Shown here one piece after another: positions 1 to 7,031 of a DNA stretch of 7,618 bases; position 1 is the stretch's first letter; the number at the start of each line of letters is the position of its first letter. Source of the stretch: Bacteroidales bacterium UBA6346. Its GTDB lineage: Bacteria; Bacteroidota; Bacteroidia; Bacteroidales; UBA932. The stretch is taken from NCBI GenBank assembly GCA_002438905.1, contig DJSA01000106.1, positions 1-7,618 of the forward strand. Direction: 5' to 3'. The translations under genes were made by a program, and so were the position numbers. The notes beneath the pieces are model-generated. The model ran no database searches and had not been told where the DNA came from. It worked only from the letters and a program-made list of their open reading frames with translations.

Positions 1-22
1 TAACCTGCATCATCTTTCTCAT
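1..22 (-). CDS. Possible start of a divergent gene running off the left edge
   Basis: Reading leftwards, an ATG at 22-20 opens a frame giving Met-Arg-Lys-Met-Met-Gln-Val before the window ends, with two further ATGs at 13-11 and 10-8. An AAGGA stretch (about 26-22 on the minus strand) precedes the inner ATGs at a plausible ribosome-binding distance. A basic, Met-rich beginning would suit the start of a signal peptide, but seven codons cannot establish a gene. The outward-facing -7 box at 190-197 could serve it, with a leader of about 160 nt. This is a guess based on edge sequence only. Confidence 0.15.
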
Positions 23-189
23 CCTTTTCGGTCTATATTTATTTTCTCATAGTCGTGCACATCTAGTACACTCCTTCTTCCAAAAGAAATCTATACTCAA
101 AAATCAAAGACAAATCTGATGCAGTTTATTTTTTTCATGTTTCTAAGTGTACAAAACACCCGAAAGGAATTCCGAGTATCGTCTGGGCG

Positions 190-197
190 CAAATTTA
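190..197 (-). promoter_or_regulatory. Candidate leftward Bacteroidota -7 box
   Basis: On the minus strand this reads TAAATTTG, a full match to the TAnnTTTG consensus used by the Bacteroidota primary sigma factor. No TTTG or TTG -33 element lies at the expected 19-nt spacing, so it is weak on its own. It would drive transcription out of the left end of the window and is supported mainly by being the mirror image of the rightward box at 243-250. Confidence 0.22.
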
Positions 198-242
198 GTA
201 CAAAAACAAACATGTTGTACGAGTTATTTGAAAAGAGATTGC

Positions 243-250
243 TAAATTTG
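243..250 (+). promoter_or_regulatory. Candidate promoter -7 box for the AsmA-like gene
   Basis: TAAATTTG matches TAnnTTTG perfectly. Transcription would begin near 257, giving a leader of about 45 nt before the ATG at 303. A good -33 TTTG at 19-nt spacing is missing (220-223 reads CGAG), although a TTG at 215-217 and a TTTG at 227-230 lie nearby at non-ideal distances. The box falls in the right arm of the 11-bp inverted repeat. Confidence 0.4.
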
Positions 251-302
251 CGGGGTTTGTGCAAAATTATTGGCAGAGACATTTGAAGCGAAGTCAGGAA
301 TT

Positions 303-3300
303 ATGGGAAACGAAAAAATTGCCGAAGAACAGAGTGCGAGGAAGAAGGACGGAAGAAGTTCATGGAAGAGGGTTCTGAAAACCTGTGTATGGGTGCTTGG
401 AGTATGGATTGCGATGCTCGGAGTGCTGCAGGTCGTGCTGTCCCCCGCTGTCCTGACCGGAATTGTGAAAAAATATAGCGCTGAATATGTCGATGCGGAA
501 TTGAGTTTCGAAAATATAGGCGTTTCGATGTTCAGGGCTTTCCCAAACATTGAACTGGAGATGGAGAACTGCGCTGTGACATATAGCCACGGAAAGTTTG
601 ACAGCCTAATCGGGAAAGACATGCCGGTGCAGTTCATGGGACGGGGAAAGGCGCAGGAGGGCGATGCATCCAATGTGATAGCCTTTCCGAACGACACTCT
701 TGCTGTCTTTGATCGTTTCGATGTCAAGATCAATCCATTCAGCCTTCTTGTCTGGAAACTTGATATCCCATCGGTAACGCTGTCCAAGCCGAGGATATTC
801 GCTCACACCTATAGGGATGGCTCTTCCAATTGGGACATAATGAAAGAAGGCGGAGAGGAAGCGGAGACACCGGCGGACAGCAATATCGTTTCAACCGGAG
901 AATCAAGACTGCCACGTATAGCCTTCGGTAAAGTGAGGATGAATGAAAGTCCCACAATCGTGTACTCCGATGCGGTGGACACGCTGAGTGCGTTCATAAC
1001 CCTTAAGGACTTATCATTTGCCGGCAGGCTCAGTTCCGATTTCTCAAAAAATAGGAAGATAGAGTTTATGGTCGATAGCCTTTTCGCTGCCGGGAGGATG
1101 GCGAGCGACACACTGCTTGCCGGGATCGACCGGCTGCGCATTGAGGGGCGAAGCAGGGGCGAGATCCTCCTTGACCTTAAGTCCAGAGCCTACATCGGCA
1201 CCAAGGAATGGGGACGACTGGAGATTCCAGTCAGCCTCAACGGACATCTGAAGGCCGTAAAGGACACCATACCGGCCTTTGACTTTCCAAACATAGACGG
1301 AACTGCAGCATTCATCCCGTTCGTTGTCTCCGGCAGGACCCGGCTATTTTCTGACAGTCTTTATGTGAACGCCACAATGAGTACCATGGACTTGGATCTT
1401 GAGAAACTCATTGAAAAATACGGAAAGATCGTCAGCGGCGAGTCATCCGCAGTGAAGACAGACGCAAAATTCTCCGCGATGCTGGCTGCCGAGGGGCACT
1501 ATGCCTATGATGGTTCGCGTCTTCCAAGTCTTAGCGGTCTATTTTCCATTCCAAGATCAAAAGTGAAAGTTGAGAACACGGGATTTTCTGGAGATGTTGA
1601 ATTGGAGGGAGAGATCTCCACTGACGAAAAGGGACGCTATAACCTGAACCTTTCTGACCTTTGCCTCTGTCTTTTGGGCACAACCCAAATTGACGGGTCC
1701 ATAGGAATCATGGACATACTCGGAGCTGACGTTCTTCTGAATCCGGATGTTGCCTTCAGTTCAAGGCTTGATGACATCACAGCAGTATTGCCCGACAGTT
1801 TGGGAATCAGCGCATCAGGGACAGTCGGAGGAAAAGCCAAGGGAAGCGTGCGAATGTCGCAACTCGATCTCTACAAGCTACCTGAGGCCAATCTTGACGT
1901 AGATATCTTTGCAGACAGGCTTCGATTCAGGGACAAAAAGGACAGCATTGACATGCACATAGACTCTATGGACTTTTGCCTGGTCACAAAGAGCGGGAAA
2001 GTAGATGAACGGCAAAAGAGGAGGTCCAGAGTGATGGAACTGAACGCGAGCGTGGACACGTTAAGGGCGGCGCTTGGAAATAAATTTGGCTTTGACGGGC
2101 TTGGGATGAAGTTGTCATTGACAAATGATGCTGGAATACTGCTGCGCAGAGACTCGACGAGGTTTTACCCTATGAAAGGAAATTTCATCGGTGCCTCAAT
2201 CTCTCTCAAGGATGGAAATGAGACATCGTTTGACCTCACGAACACGGACAACACGTTCAGAATCACACATAAGGACGAAGATTCAAAAGTCCCTATAATC
2301 TCTTTCAACAGCAAGAACAGGACTATGAGGGCGAAGAGCAGGGACGGGCGAGTATTCGCCGCAGGATTGGACATTGTCGCGACTGCTCAAAAAAAAGAGG
2401 ACGCCGACCGCAAAAGGAAACGGGAAAGGCGTCTCGACTCGCTTGCACGAATCTATCCCGATGTTCCGCGGGATTCCCTTTTCAAGGTTGCCTACCGCAA
2501 TAGGATGAATCGGGGGAAAATTCCTGAATGGCTCCAAGAGCAGGATTGGATGGCACAAGACTTCAGTTTCAGCCTAAATGGTACGATGAAGAAGTATTTC
2601 AGGGAATGGAACATAAATGGAGGGCTTTCGCTCATGAAGGCACGCATCGTGACAGCCGCACTGCCGTTGCGCAACATTGTCTCTGATGTGCGATTTGACT
2701 TCAACAACAACGAGGTAGACCTCAGAAGCGCGTGCATCTCCTCCGGAGTCTCAGATCTGGATATAAGTGGAAAACTCACCGGACTTAAACGGGCCATGCT
2801 CGGGAGAGGACCGGTCAAGGCCGACATAAAGCTTGTGGCCAACAAACTGGACTGCAATGAACTGCTTGCCGCGTATGCTGCTGGGCAGAAGGTAGCCGGC
2901 GAGGTCAACGGGGCAGCTGATGTGAGCGACAGCGAATACCTCAGTACAGCTGTCACTGAAATGAATTCCGAAGAGGCAGACTCCACAGCCGGAGGCCTTA
3001 TTGTCGTGCCGGCCAACATAATCGCTGATGTTACGGTCGAAGGCTACGACATCCGCTATTCCAACATGGTGATAGACTGGCTTAACTGCAATGTCAGGAT
3101 GAAGGAGCGCTGCGTCCAGATCTACAACACGATAGCTGCTGCAAACATGGGAAACATGTTCTTCGAGGGTTTCTACGCGACACGAAGCAAAACCAACATA
3201 AAGACCGGCTTCAATCTCAGCCTCGTGGATCTTACGGCTGGCGAGGTTTTAGGGATGGTCCCTCAGATTAGGGAAATGGTGCCAATGCTGAGTTCATTTG

Positions 3301-3974
3301 ACGGGCTGCTAAGTTGCGAGATTGCCGGAACTTCAGACCTAGACACAAACATGAACTTCATCCTGCCGACAATGAAGGGCATCATGCGAATAGGCGGGAC
3401 AAATCTGACACTTGCTCAGGACAAGGATTTGCGCAAAATAACAAAACTCCTGAAATTCAAGAACAATGGAGATCTCAAGATCAATTCTATGTCCGTAGAG
3501 GGACAGATAAGCGACAATAAAGTGGAGGTGTTCCCGTTCATCGTTGATGTGGATCGCTACGAACTGGCTATGAGCGGGATTCAAAACCTTGACATGTCGT
3601 TCCGCTATCATGTATCTGTCATAAAGTCCCCTCTTGTTTTCCGTTTCGGTGTGGACATTTACGGCAATGACTTCGAAAACTTCAAATTCAAGATCGGCAA
3701 GGCAAAGTACAAGAACGCGAAGAGCATCCCTGTATTCTCCAAGACCATCGATGAATCAAAGATCAACCTGTCCAATTCAATCCGAAATGTCTTTGAAACC
3801 GGAGTGGAACAGGCAATTGCCATCGGAGGAAATCAGGACGCCATTCAACGTCAGAAGAAAGCCACCGGTTATGTCTCTGCCGTGGACGAAGACATGGTTC
3901 CGCTCACCGAAGAGGAGCGTAAGGAATTTGATGCACAGGAAGAGGTGCAGGATGATTCGCCTAAAGAACTATGA
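303..3974 (+). CDS. AsmA-like family protein, membrane-anchored periplasmic protein
   Basis: A 1223-residue AsmA-superfamily protein as found widely in Bacteroidales. A basic cytoplasmic N-terminus (RKK, WKR) is followed by one transmembrane segment at about residues 25-50, so the rest is periplasmic. Right after it comes the typical AsmA beginning (KKYSAEYVDAELSFENIGVS, then FRAFPNIELEMENC, about 57-90). The long middle is predicted beta-rich. A very basic segment (about 697-711, KRKRERR) leads into a conserved-looking stretch with RIYPDVPRDSLF, PEWLQEQDW and, near 786-790, LPLRN. The AsmA-like C-terminal domain spans about 1000-1138 (SPLVFRFGVDIYGNDFENFK), then an acidic tail. Family knowledge: TamB, YhdP and YdbH relatives in Proteobacteria help move phospholipid to the outer membrane; a similar role here is inference. 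The ATG at 303 is preferred over an in-frame TTG at 270, because 303 has AGGA just upstream and suits the promoter at 243-250. It ends inside the tail of the opposing hydrolase gene (14-bp overlap). Confidence 0.9.
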   Translation: MGNEKIAEEQSARKKDGRSSWKRVLKTCVWVLGVWIAMLGVLQVVLSPAVLTGIVKKYSAEYVDAELSFENIGVSMFRAFPNIELEMENCAVTYSHGKFDSLIGKDMPVQFMGRGKAQEGDASNVIAFPNDTLAVFDRFDVKINPFSLLVWKLDIPSVTLSKPRIFAHTYRDGSSNWDIMKEGGEEAETPADSNIVSTGESRLPRIAFGKVRMNESPTIVYSDAVDTLSAFITLKDLSFAGRLSSDFSKNRKIEFMVDSLFAAGRMASDTLLAGIDRLRIEGRSRGEILLDLKSRAYIGTKEWGRLEIPVSLNGHLKAVKDTIPAFDFPNIDGTAAFIPFVVSGRTRLFSDSLYVNATMSTMDLDLEKLIEKYGKIVSGESSAVKTDAKFSAMLAAEGHYAYDGSRLPSLSGLFSIPRSKVKVENTGFSGDVELEGEISTDEKGRYNLNLSDLCLCLLGTTQIDGSIGIMDILGADVLLNPDVAFSSRLDDITAVLPDSLGISASGTVGGKAKGSVRMSQLDLYKLPEANLDVDIFADRLRFRDKKDSIDMHIDSMDFCLVTKSGKVDERQKRRSRVMELNASVDTLRAALGNKFGFDGLGMKLSLTNDAGILLRRDSTRFYPMKGNFIGASISLKDGNETSFDLTNTDNTFRITHKDEDSKVPIISFNSKNRTMRAKSRDGRVFAAGLDIVATAQKKEDADRKRKRERRLDSLARIYPDVPRDSLFKVAYRNRMNRGKIPEWLQEQDWMAQDFSFSLNGTMKKYFREWNINGGLSLMKARIVTAALPLRNIVSDVRFDFNNNEVDLRSACISSGVSDLDISGKLTGLKRAMLGRGPVKADIKLVANKLDCNELLAAYAAGQKVAGEVNGAADVSDSEYLSTAVTEMNSEEADSTAGGLIVVPANIIADVTVEGYDIRYSNMVIDWLNCNVRMKERCVQIYNTIAAANMGNMFFEGFYATRSKTNIKTGFNLSLVDLTAGEVLGMVPQIREMVPMLSSFDGLLSCEIAGTSDLDTNMNFILPTMKGIMRIGGTNLTLAQDKDLRKITKLLKFKNNGDLKINSMSVEGQISDNKVEVFPFIVDVDRYELAMSGIQNLDMSFRYHVSVIKSPLVFRFGVDIYGNDFENFKFKIGKAKYKNAKSIPVFSKTIDESKINLSNSIRNVFETGVEQAIAIGGNQDAIQRQKKATGYVSAVDEDMVPLTEEERKEFDAQEEVQDDSPKEL

Positions 3975-4887
3975 GTCCGGACGAAGAGGTGCGCGGAAGC
4001 GGACGCAGGGATACCTTGACCTGGCCATGGGGAGCATTGGGAAAATCGGAGCTCAGTTCGGCAATGACCGCGCTTGAAGCTTCATAGGCAAGGCGTGGGG
4101 TGTTGTTGTTCTCGCTGAGATGACAGAGGAAAACGTTCCGGAGACCCGGATGCCAGAAACGTCGCAGGGCTGATGCGCACTCATCGTTTGAAAGATGACC
4201 ATGTCCGTTCATTATGCGCATCTTCAACTCATGCGGATAGGATCCAGACATGAGCATGTCAACATCATAGTTCGACTCGAAAACCACGGTTTCAGATTCG
4301 CGCGCTAGCTCTATCGCCTCATCGGTCACACGGCCGGCATCGGTCATGATGAAGAAGCGGTGGAAACCGCCATTTTCAGCCACAGTTCCATGACCGCCCA
4401 AACTGTCCCTGCCGCAATCTGTAGAATCAGCATCAGCCGTCATCATTGACAGAGGAATTCGAACCGCATAGCCGATAGTCTGGGTTGCATCATGGGGAAC
4501 AATAAAATAGCGCACCTGAAATCCGAACACATCATTCCACTCCCCCGCCACAAGTTTTCTGACGGTTGCGCCCAGATCCGAGAGCTTCAAGGTGTGGTTC
4601 AGGATGGCATCGGCCAGCACATCCGAAGTCCATACAGGCTTGCTGAGTTTCTTGCAATAGGAAGCAAGGCTGCGGACATGATCCATATGGTCATGAGTTA
4701 CAAGCACAGCACCTATGTTATCAGTCGAAAGTCCATTGTCAAAAAGAATGTTCTTCAAGCGCTTGAGGCTCACCCCAGCATCAATCAGAATGCCACCAAT
4801 GCAGCATTCTCCGTTGAAACGCCCGATGAAATAGCAGTTACCGCTGCTGCCGCTCGACAGGCTGAGAAACTTGACTTTGAGATCCAT
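3961..4887 (-). CDS. Metallo-beta-lactamase-fold hydrolase, YycJ/WalJ-like
   Basis: A cytoplasmic, dinuclear-metal MBL-fold hydrolase (COG1235-like, YycJ/WalJ-type) of 308 residues. It starts with the family hallmark FLSLSSGSSGN, then LIDAG. The metal-binding motif HDHMDH is at 65-70 (His65, His67, Asp69, His70). Further ligand-type motifs are PHD (His132), TDAG (Asp183), NGHGHLSN (about 228-234) and CHLSENNNTP (His256), all expected for this subgroup. Between GYAV and FFIMTDAG there is an extra stretch of about 30 residues (about 145-177) rich in Gly, Ser, Thr and Asp, making the protein longer than the usual 255-270. Some Bacillus relatives have been linked to DNA exonuclease activity; the substrate here is unknown. 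The start at 4887 lies 4 bp after the TPR stop and fits family N-termini; ATGs at 4908 and 4905 are in frame and would overlap the TPR gene by up to 17 bp. Either way translation is probably coupled to the TPR gene. Confidence 0.9.
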   Translation of the reverse strand: MDLKVKFLSLSSGSSGNCYFIGRFNGECCIGGILIDAGVSLKRLKNILFDNGLSTDNIGAVLVTHDHMDHVRSLASYCKKLSKPVWTSDVLADAILNHTLKLSDLGATVRKLVAGEWNDVFGFQVRYFIVPHDATQTIGYAVRIPLSMMTADADSTDCGRDSLGGHGTVAENGGFHRFFIMTDAGRVTDEAIELARESETVVFESNYDVDMLMSGSYPHELKMRIMNGHGHLSNDECASALRRFWHPGLRNVFLCHLSENNNTPRLAYEASSAVIAELSSDFPNAPHGQVKVSLRPLPRTSSSGLIVL

Positions 4888-4891
4888 CGGG

Positions 4892-6916
4892 TCAGTTGTT
4901 GACATCATCCTCGCAGAATTTCTTTATGACGCCATAGGCATCCTCCACTCCAAGCTCCCCGGCACGCGAAAGATCAATACAACCTTTCTCCTTGTCTTTC
5001 AAATAGATCTGCACAAGTCCCCGGTTGAAATAGGCATCGCCTAGGTACGGGAACGCAGAAATCGCCTTCGTATAATTTTCGATTGCCTTGACAAAATCAG
5101 ATGACAGGCAGTAGAGATTTGCAAGGTCATATAAAATATAAGGTATGTTTGCAGCAATGCTGTCGGCCTCTTGTAAGTCCGCTATTGCCTCTGAATAGTC
5201 ATAATGGCGCGTCACCTGGTCCTTAACACGGGCGCGGGTGTTCCCAGAATCGTCCATGGAGAGAGACTGGACATTGCTCTCTATGCTTGAGATAAACTCT
5301 ATCATATCCGCACGCAGAATTCCACGGTTCATGTAATAGAACGCACGGTAGAGTTTCTCCAGATCGGTCGCGGGTTGCGCTGATATCGCGTTGTCATAAT
5401 GCTCCTGCGCCATGTTATATTGCCTGTCCCTGCTGTCGGCAAGCGCCTCGATGAATTCCGTCTGCGCATATGAAAGTCCTTCCGTGTCAAGTCTGTCAAA
5501 ATTGCCGGAGAACTTGACAGAACCGGTATTATCAATGGTCAACCCTACCGGGAGGCTGTTTTCGAAGCGCTTGATAAGGGGATTCTCGTAGACGTGTGAT
5601 GTGATGTAGTCGCCTTCTTCATTGGAATCGGCGGGAATGAAACGGAACATCGGCCGCAATTTTATGTCGACATCGCGATGCTGAAGCATCTCATCGTTAA
5701 AGTCCTTCTTCGCGAAATCAGCATCAAACGCAAGCAGCGAACTATATTTTTTCGTTGTATCCGCAAGCGACATTCCGTCATCTTCAGCGCTTTTAGCCCG
5801 GTATTCCGCGACCTTACGCTGCGCCGTTTGATAATCTGCTTTGGATTCCTTCTGCATCCCGAGCAGATTCTCTACATAGGAGCGGTTCATATAGGCCTTC
5901 GCAAAGTCTGGATAGAGCTCGATAGCCCGATTGTAATCTTCGAGAGCATCGCGGTACATCCCTAGTTCTATTAGCACGGACGCCCTGTTGAAATGCGCAA
6001 GGACATTATCCGGATTGATGTTAAGCACCCTGTCAAGGTCTTCAAGAGCCCCTTCGTAGTCGCCCAGTTGCGCCATTATCAGTCCTCTGTTGTAGAGAGT
6101 CAGAGCATTACCGGGCTCATCGCGCAACACATGGTTCAAGTCGGACATCGCTTCGCGATACTTCTGCTGTTCATAGTACATCAGAGCCCGGTTAAAATAA
6201 GCAAATGTGTTGGATGTATCGATGGCTATAGCCTTATCCATGTCCTCCACAGCCAGATCCAGATGGTTCTGGGCAGCATACAGACGTCCTCTGCGGACGT
6301 ATCCCTCTGCATCGAAGCGATCGAGCCGTATGGCCTTGTTATAATCCGACATGGCCTTGAGGGTGTCGCCGAGGAAAAGGTAAGACGCACCGCGGTTGAG
6401 ATAGGCCGATGGGTCCTTGGGTTCCTTTCGGATGTAGCGGTCAAAGTCCTTCACCGCGCTATCGAATCGTTGGGACAGGAAATAGGTCACCCCGCGACTG
6501 AAATATAAGCCGGAATAGCCTGGGCGGAGTTCCAAGGCCTTGTTCAAATCACGCAGTGCGGCATCATAATCACCTGTGCGGCTTTCTGTTATGCCACGAT
6601 AGTGGTAGCCGGAGGTGAACACAGGATTTATACGGATAGCCGTGTTGAAGTCCTGCTTTGCACCACGAAAGTCACCGAGATTGTATTTGGCTATTCCTCG
6701 GAAGAAATAATTCTCGTAATCGGTGGTATCCAGGCGAGCGAGGACATTGAAGTTTTCTATAGCCTGTGAAAACTTGCCATCGGCAAGCGCCGCACGACCA
6801 CGATACATGAACATGTCCCTGTCATACTGGGCAGAAGCCGGAGAAGCCGCCCCTTTCAAGAGTAAGGCAGCCGTCACGAACATTATCAAATAAAATGCTT
6901 TTACCGGTTTGCTCAT
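4892..6916 (-). CDS. Secreted tetratricopeptide-repeat protein
   Basis: A 674-residue exported TPR scaffold, probably periplasmic or outer-membrane-associated. The N-terminus from the ATG at 6916 is a clear Sec signal peptide: MSKPVKAFY, a hydrophobic core, and cleavage after SPASA at about residue 29, leaving Gln first; there is no lipobox. Residues 34-373 form ten TPR units of exactly 34 residues, many with the Tyr/Phe-x-Asn/Ser/Phe-Arg-Gly/Ala core (YFFRGIAKYNLGDF, YLNRGASYLFLGD, LYNRGLIMAQLGDY). Residues 374-480 are not TPR-like (includes DIKLRPMFRF and LTIDNTGSVKFSGNF). TPR-like helices resume at about 481, with good units at about 592-656, and the protein closes with GCIDLSRAGELGVEDAYGVI, a form I recognise from Bacteroidales relatives. 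No enzyme motif is seen; a role in protein-protein contact is inferred. The same frame stays open to an ATG at 7132, but that lies upstream of the likely promoter (7014-7021) and inside the M28 gene. An ATG at 6952 is a possible alternative start, giving a longer signal-peptide n-region. First gene of a likely operon with the MBL hydrolase. Confidence 0.88.
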   Translation of the reverse strand: MSKPVKAFYLIMFVTAALLLKGAASPASAQYDRDMFMYRGRAALADGKFSQAIENFNVLARLDTTDYENYFFRGIAKYNLGDFRGAKQDFNTAIRINPVFTSGYHYRGITESRTGDYDAALRDLNKALELRPGYSGLYFSRGVTYFLSQRFDSAVKDFDRYIRKEPKDPSAYLNRGASYLFLGDTLKAMSDYNKAIRLDRFDAEGYVRRGRLYAAQNHLDLAVEDMDKAIAIDTSNTFAYFNRALMYYEQQKYREAMSDLNHVLRDEPGNALTLYNRGLIMAQLGDYEGALEDLDRVLNINPDNVLAHFNRASVLIELGMYRDALEDYNRAIELYPDFAKAYMNRSYVENLLGMQKESKADYQTAQRKVAEYRAKSAEDDGMSLADTTKKYSSLLAFDADFAKKDFNDEMLQHRDVDIKLRPMFRFIPADSNEEGDYITSHVYENPLIKRFENSLPVGLTIDNTGSVKFSGNFDRLDTEGLSYAQTEFIEALADSRDRQYNMAQEHYDNAISAQPATDLEKLYRAFYYMNRGILRADMIEFISSIESNVQSLSMDDSGNTRARVKDQVTRHYDYSEAIADLQEADSIAANIPYILYDLANLYCLSSDFVKAIENYTKAISAFPYLGDAYFNRGLVQIYLKDKEKGCIDLSRAGELGVEDAYGVIKKFCEDDVNN

Positions 6917-6938
6917 CGCGAAAAAATCACTACTTTTG
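6908..6938 (+). promoter_or_regulatory. Candidate promoter for the M28 peptidase gene (TTTG-N19-TAnnTTTG)
   Basis: TTTG at 6908-6911 and TACTTTTG at 6931-6938 are separated by exactly 19 nt, an ideal match to the Bacteroidota consensus. Transcription would start near 6945 and give the M28 gene a leader of about 87 nt. The element covers the start codon and first codons of the oppositely oriented TPR gene (6914-6916), so it is either a true overlapping promoter or a chance match in coding DNA. Confidence 0.4.
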
Positions 6939-7013
6939 GCGGCGTTTTTCATATCCACGCCGCTTGCGTCCGAACCACGCTCCATCCAAGACGGAGACTT
7001 AGGCACAAGTTTG

Positions 7014-7021
7014 CAAAGATA
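7014..7021 (-). promoter_or_regulatory. Candidate promoter -7 box for the TPR/hydrolase operon
   Basis: On the minus strand this reads TATCTTTG followed by CAAAC, one of the most typical forms of the Bacteroidota -7 element. The position 19 nt upstream (7044-7041) reads TCCG, only a partial match to the -33 TTTG. Transcription would start near 7007, leaving a leader of about 90 nt to the ATG at 6916 (or about 55 nt to the ATG at 6952). The adjoining TTTGCAAA (7010-7017) is an 8-bp palindrome, so the box is partly symmetric. It rules against translation starting at 7132. Confidence 0.55.
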
Positions 7022-7031
7022 ATCATTTATT

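Larger units (their letters stand above)
188..252. repeat. 11-bp perfect inverted repeat (arms 188-198 and 242-252)
   Basis: The left arm reads CGCAAATTTAG and the right arm CTAAATTTGCG, an exact inverted pair separated by 43 bp. Each arm carries a TAAATTTG box facing away from the centre, followed by GCG. The spacing is too large for a normal RNA hairpin. Possible readings are a pair of divergent promoters with identical -7 boxes, or a split operator for a dimeric or looping regulator. The repeat itself is certain; its role is inferred. Confidence 0.55.
1..302. other. Intergenic/leader region left of the AsmA-like gene
   Basis: No complete gene is visible here; reading frames are short and interrupted on both strands, and no tRNA-like cloverleaf or terminator-like GC hairpin followed by a T run is seen. 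The sequence is more A/T-rich than the genes to the right. It contains two TAnnTTTG boxes in opposite orientation (190-197 minus, 243-250 plus) embedded in an 11-bp inverted repeat, three copies of a GTACAA-type motif (149, 198 and inverted at 213-220), and a possible divergent start codon cluster at 8-22 on the minus strand. It most likely holds regulatory DNA for the AsmA-like gene and perhaps for a gene lying left of the window. Confidence 0.7.

Noticed and set aside
75..88. TTCTT-ccaa-AAGAA hairpin as a terminator
   Set aside because: A 5-bp stem with one G-C pair and no T run is too weak to call.
166..173. GGAATTCC palindrome
   Set aside because: An isolated 8-bp palindrome with no flanking symmetry or related copy; no basis for calling it an operator.
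270..302. TTG start giving an 11-residue longer AsmA-like protein
   Set aside because: The ATG at 303 has AGGA just upstream, leaves a normal leader after the -7 box at 243-250, and still keeps a basic N-terminus before the transmembrane segment. The TTG would leave only about 13 nt of leader.
242..787. 181-codon minus-strand open frame opposite the start of the AsmA-like gene
   Set aside because: It lies opposite a well-supported AsmA N-terminus, and its translation is Ser/Pro/Thr-rich without any domain, typical of an antisense shadow.
2389..2396. Programmed -1 frameshift at the A8 run
   Set aside because: The heptamer fits X-XXY-YYZ, but the -1 frame ends at 2501 with no meaningful product, and I see no stimulatory hairpin or upstream Shine-Dalgarno-like element. 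It is kept only as a slippage-prone site.
4492..4902. 136-codon plus-strand open frame opposite the hydrolase gene
   Set aside because: The opposite strand encodes conserved metal-binding motifs; this frame shows no family resemblance.
5993..6508. 171-codon plus-strand open frame opposite the TPR gene
   Set aside because: It is the complement of the 34-residue TPR repeats, has no recognisable domain and no promoter or start signal; long antisense frames are common opposite repeats of this kind.
5797..6816. Regularly spaced ~102-nt similarity as a tandem DNA repeat or CRISPR-like array
   Set aside because: The periodicity is at the protein level (34-residue TPR units); DNA units are diverged and there are no identical repeats with unique spacers.
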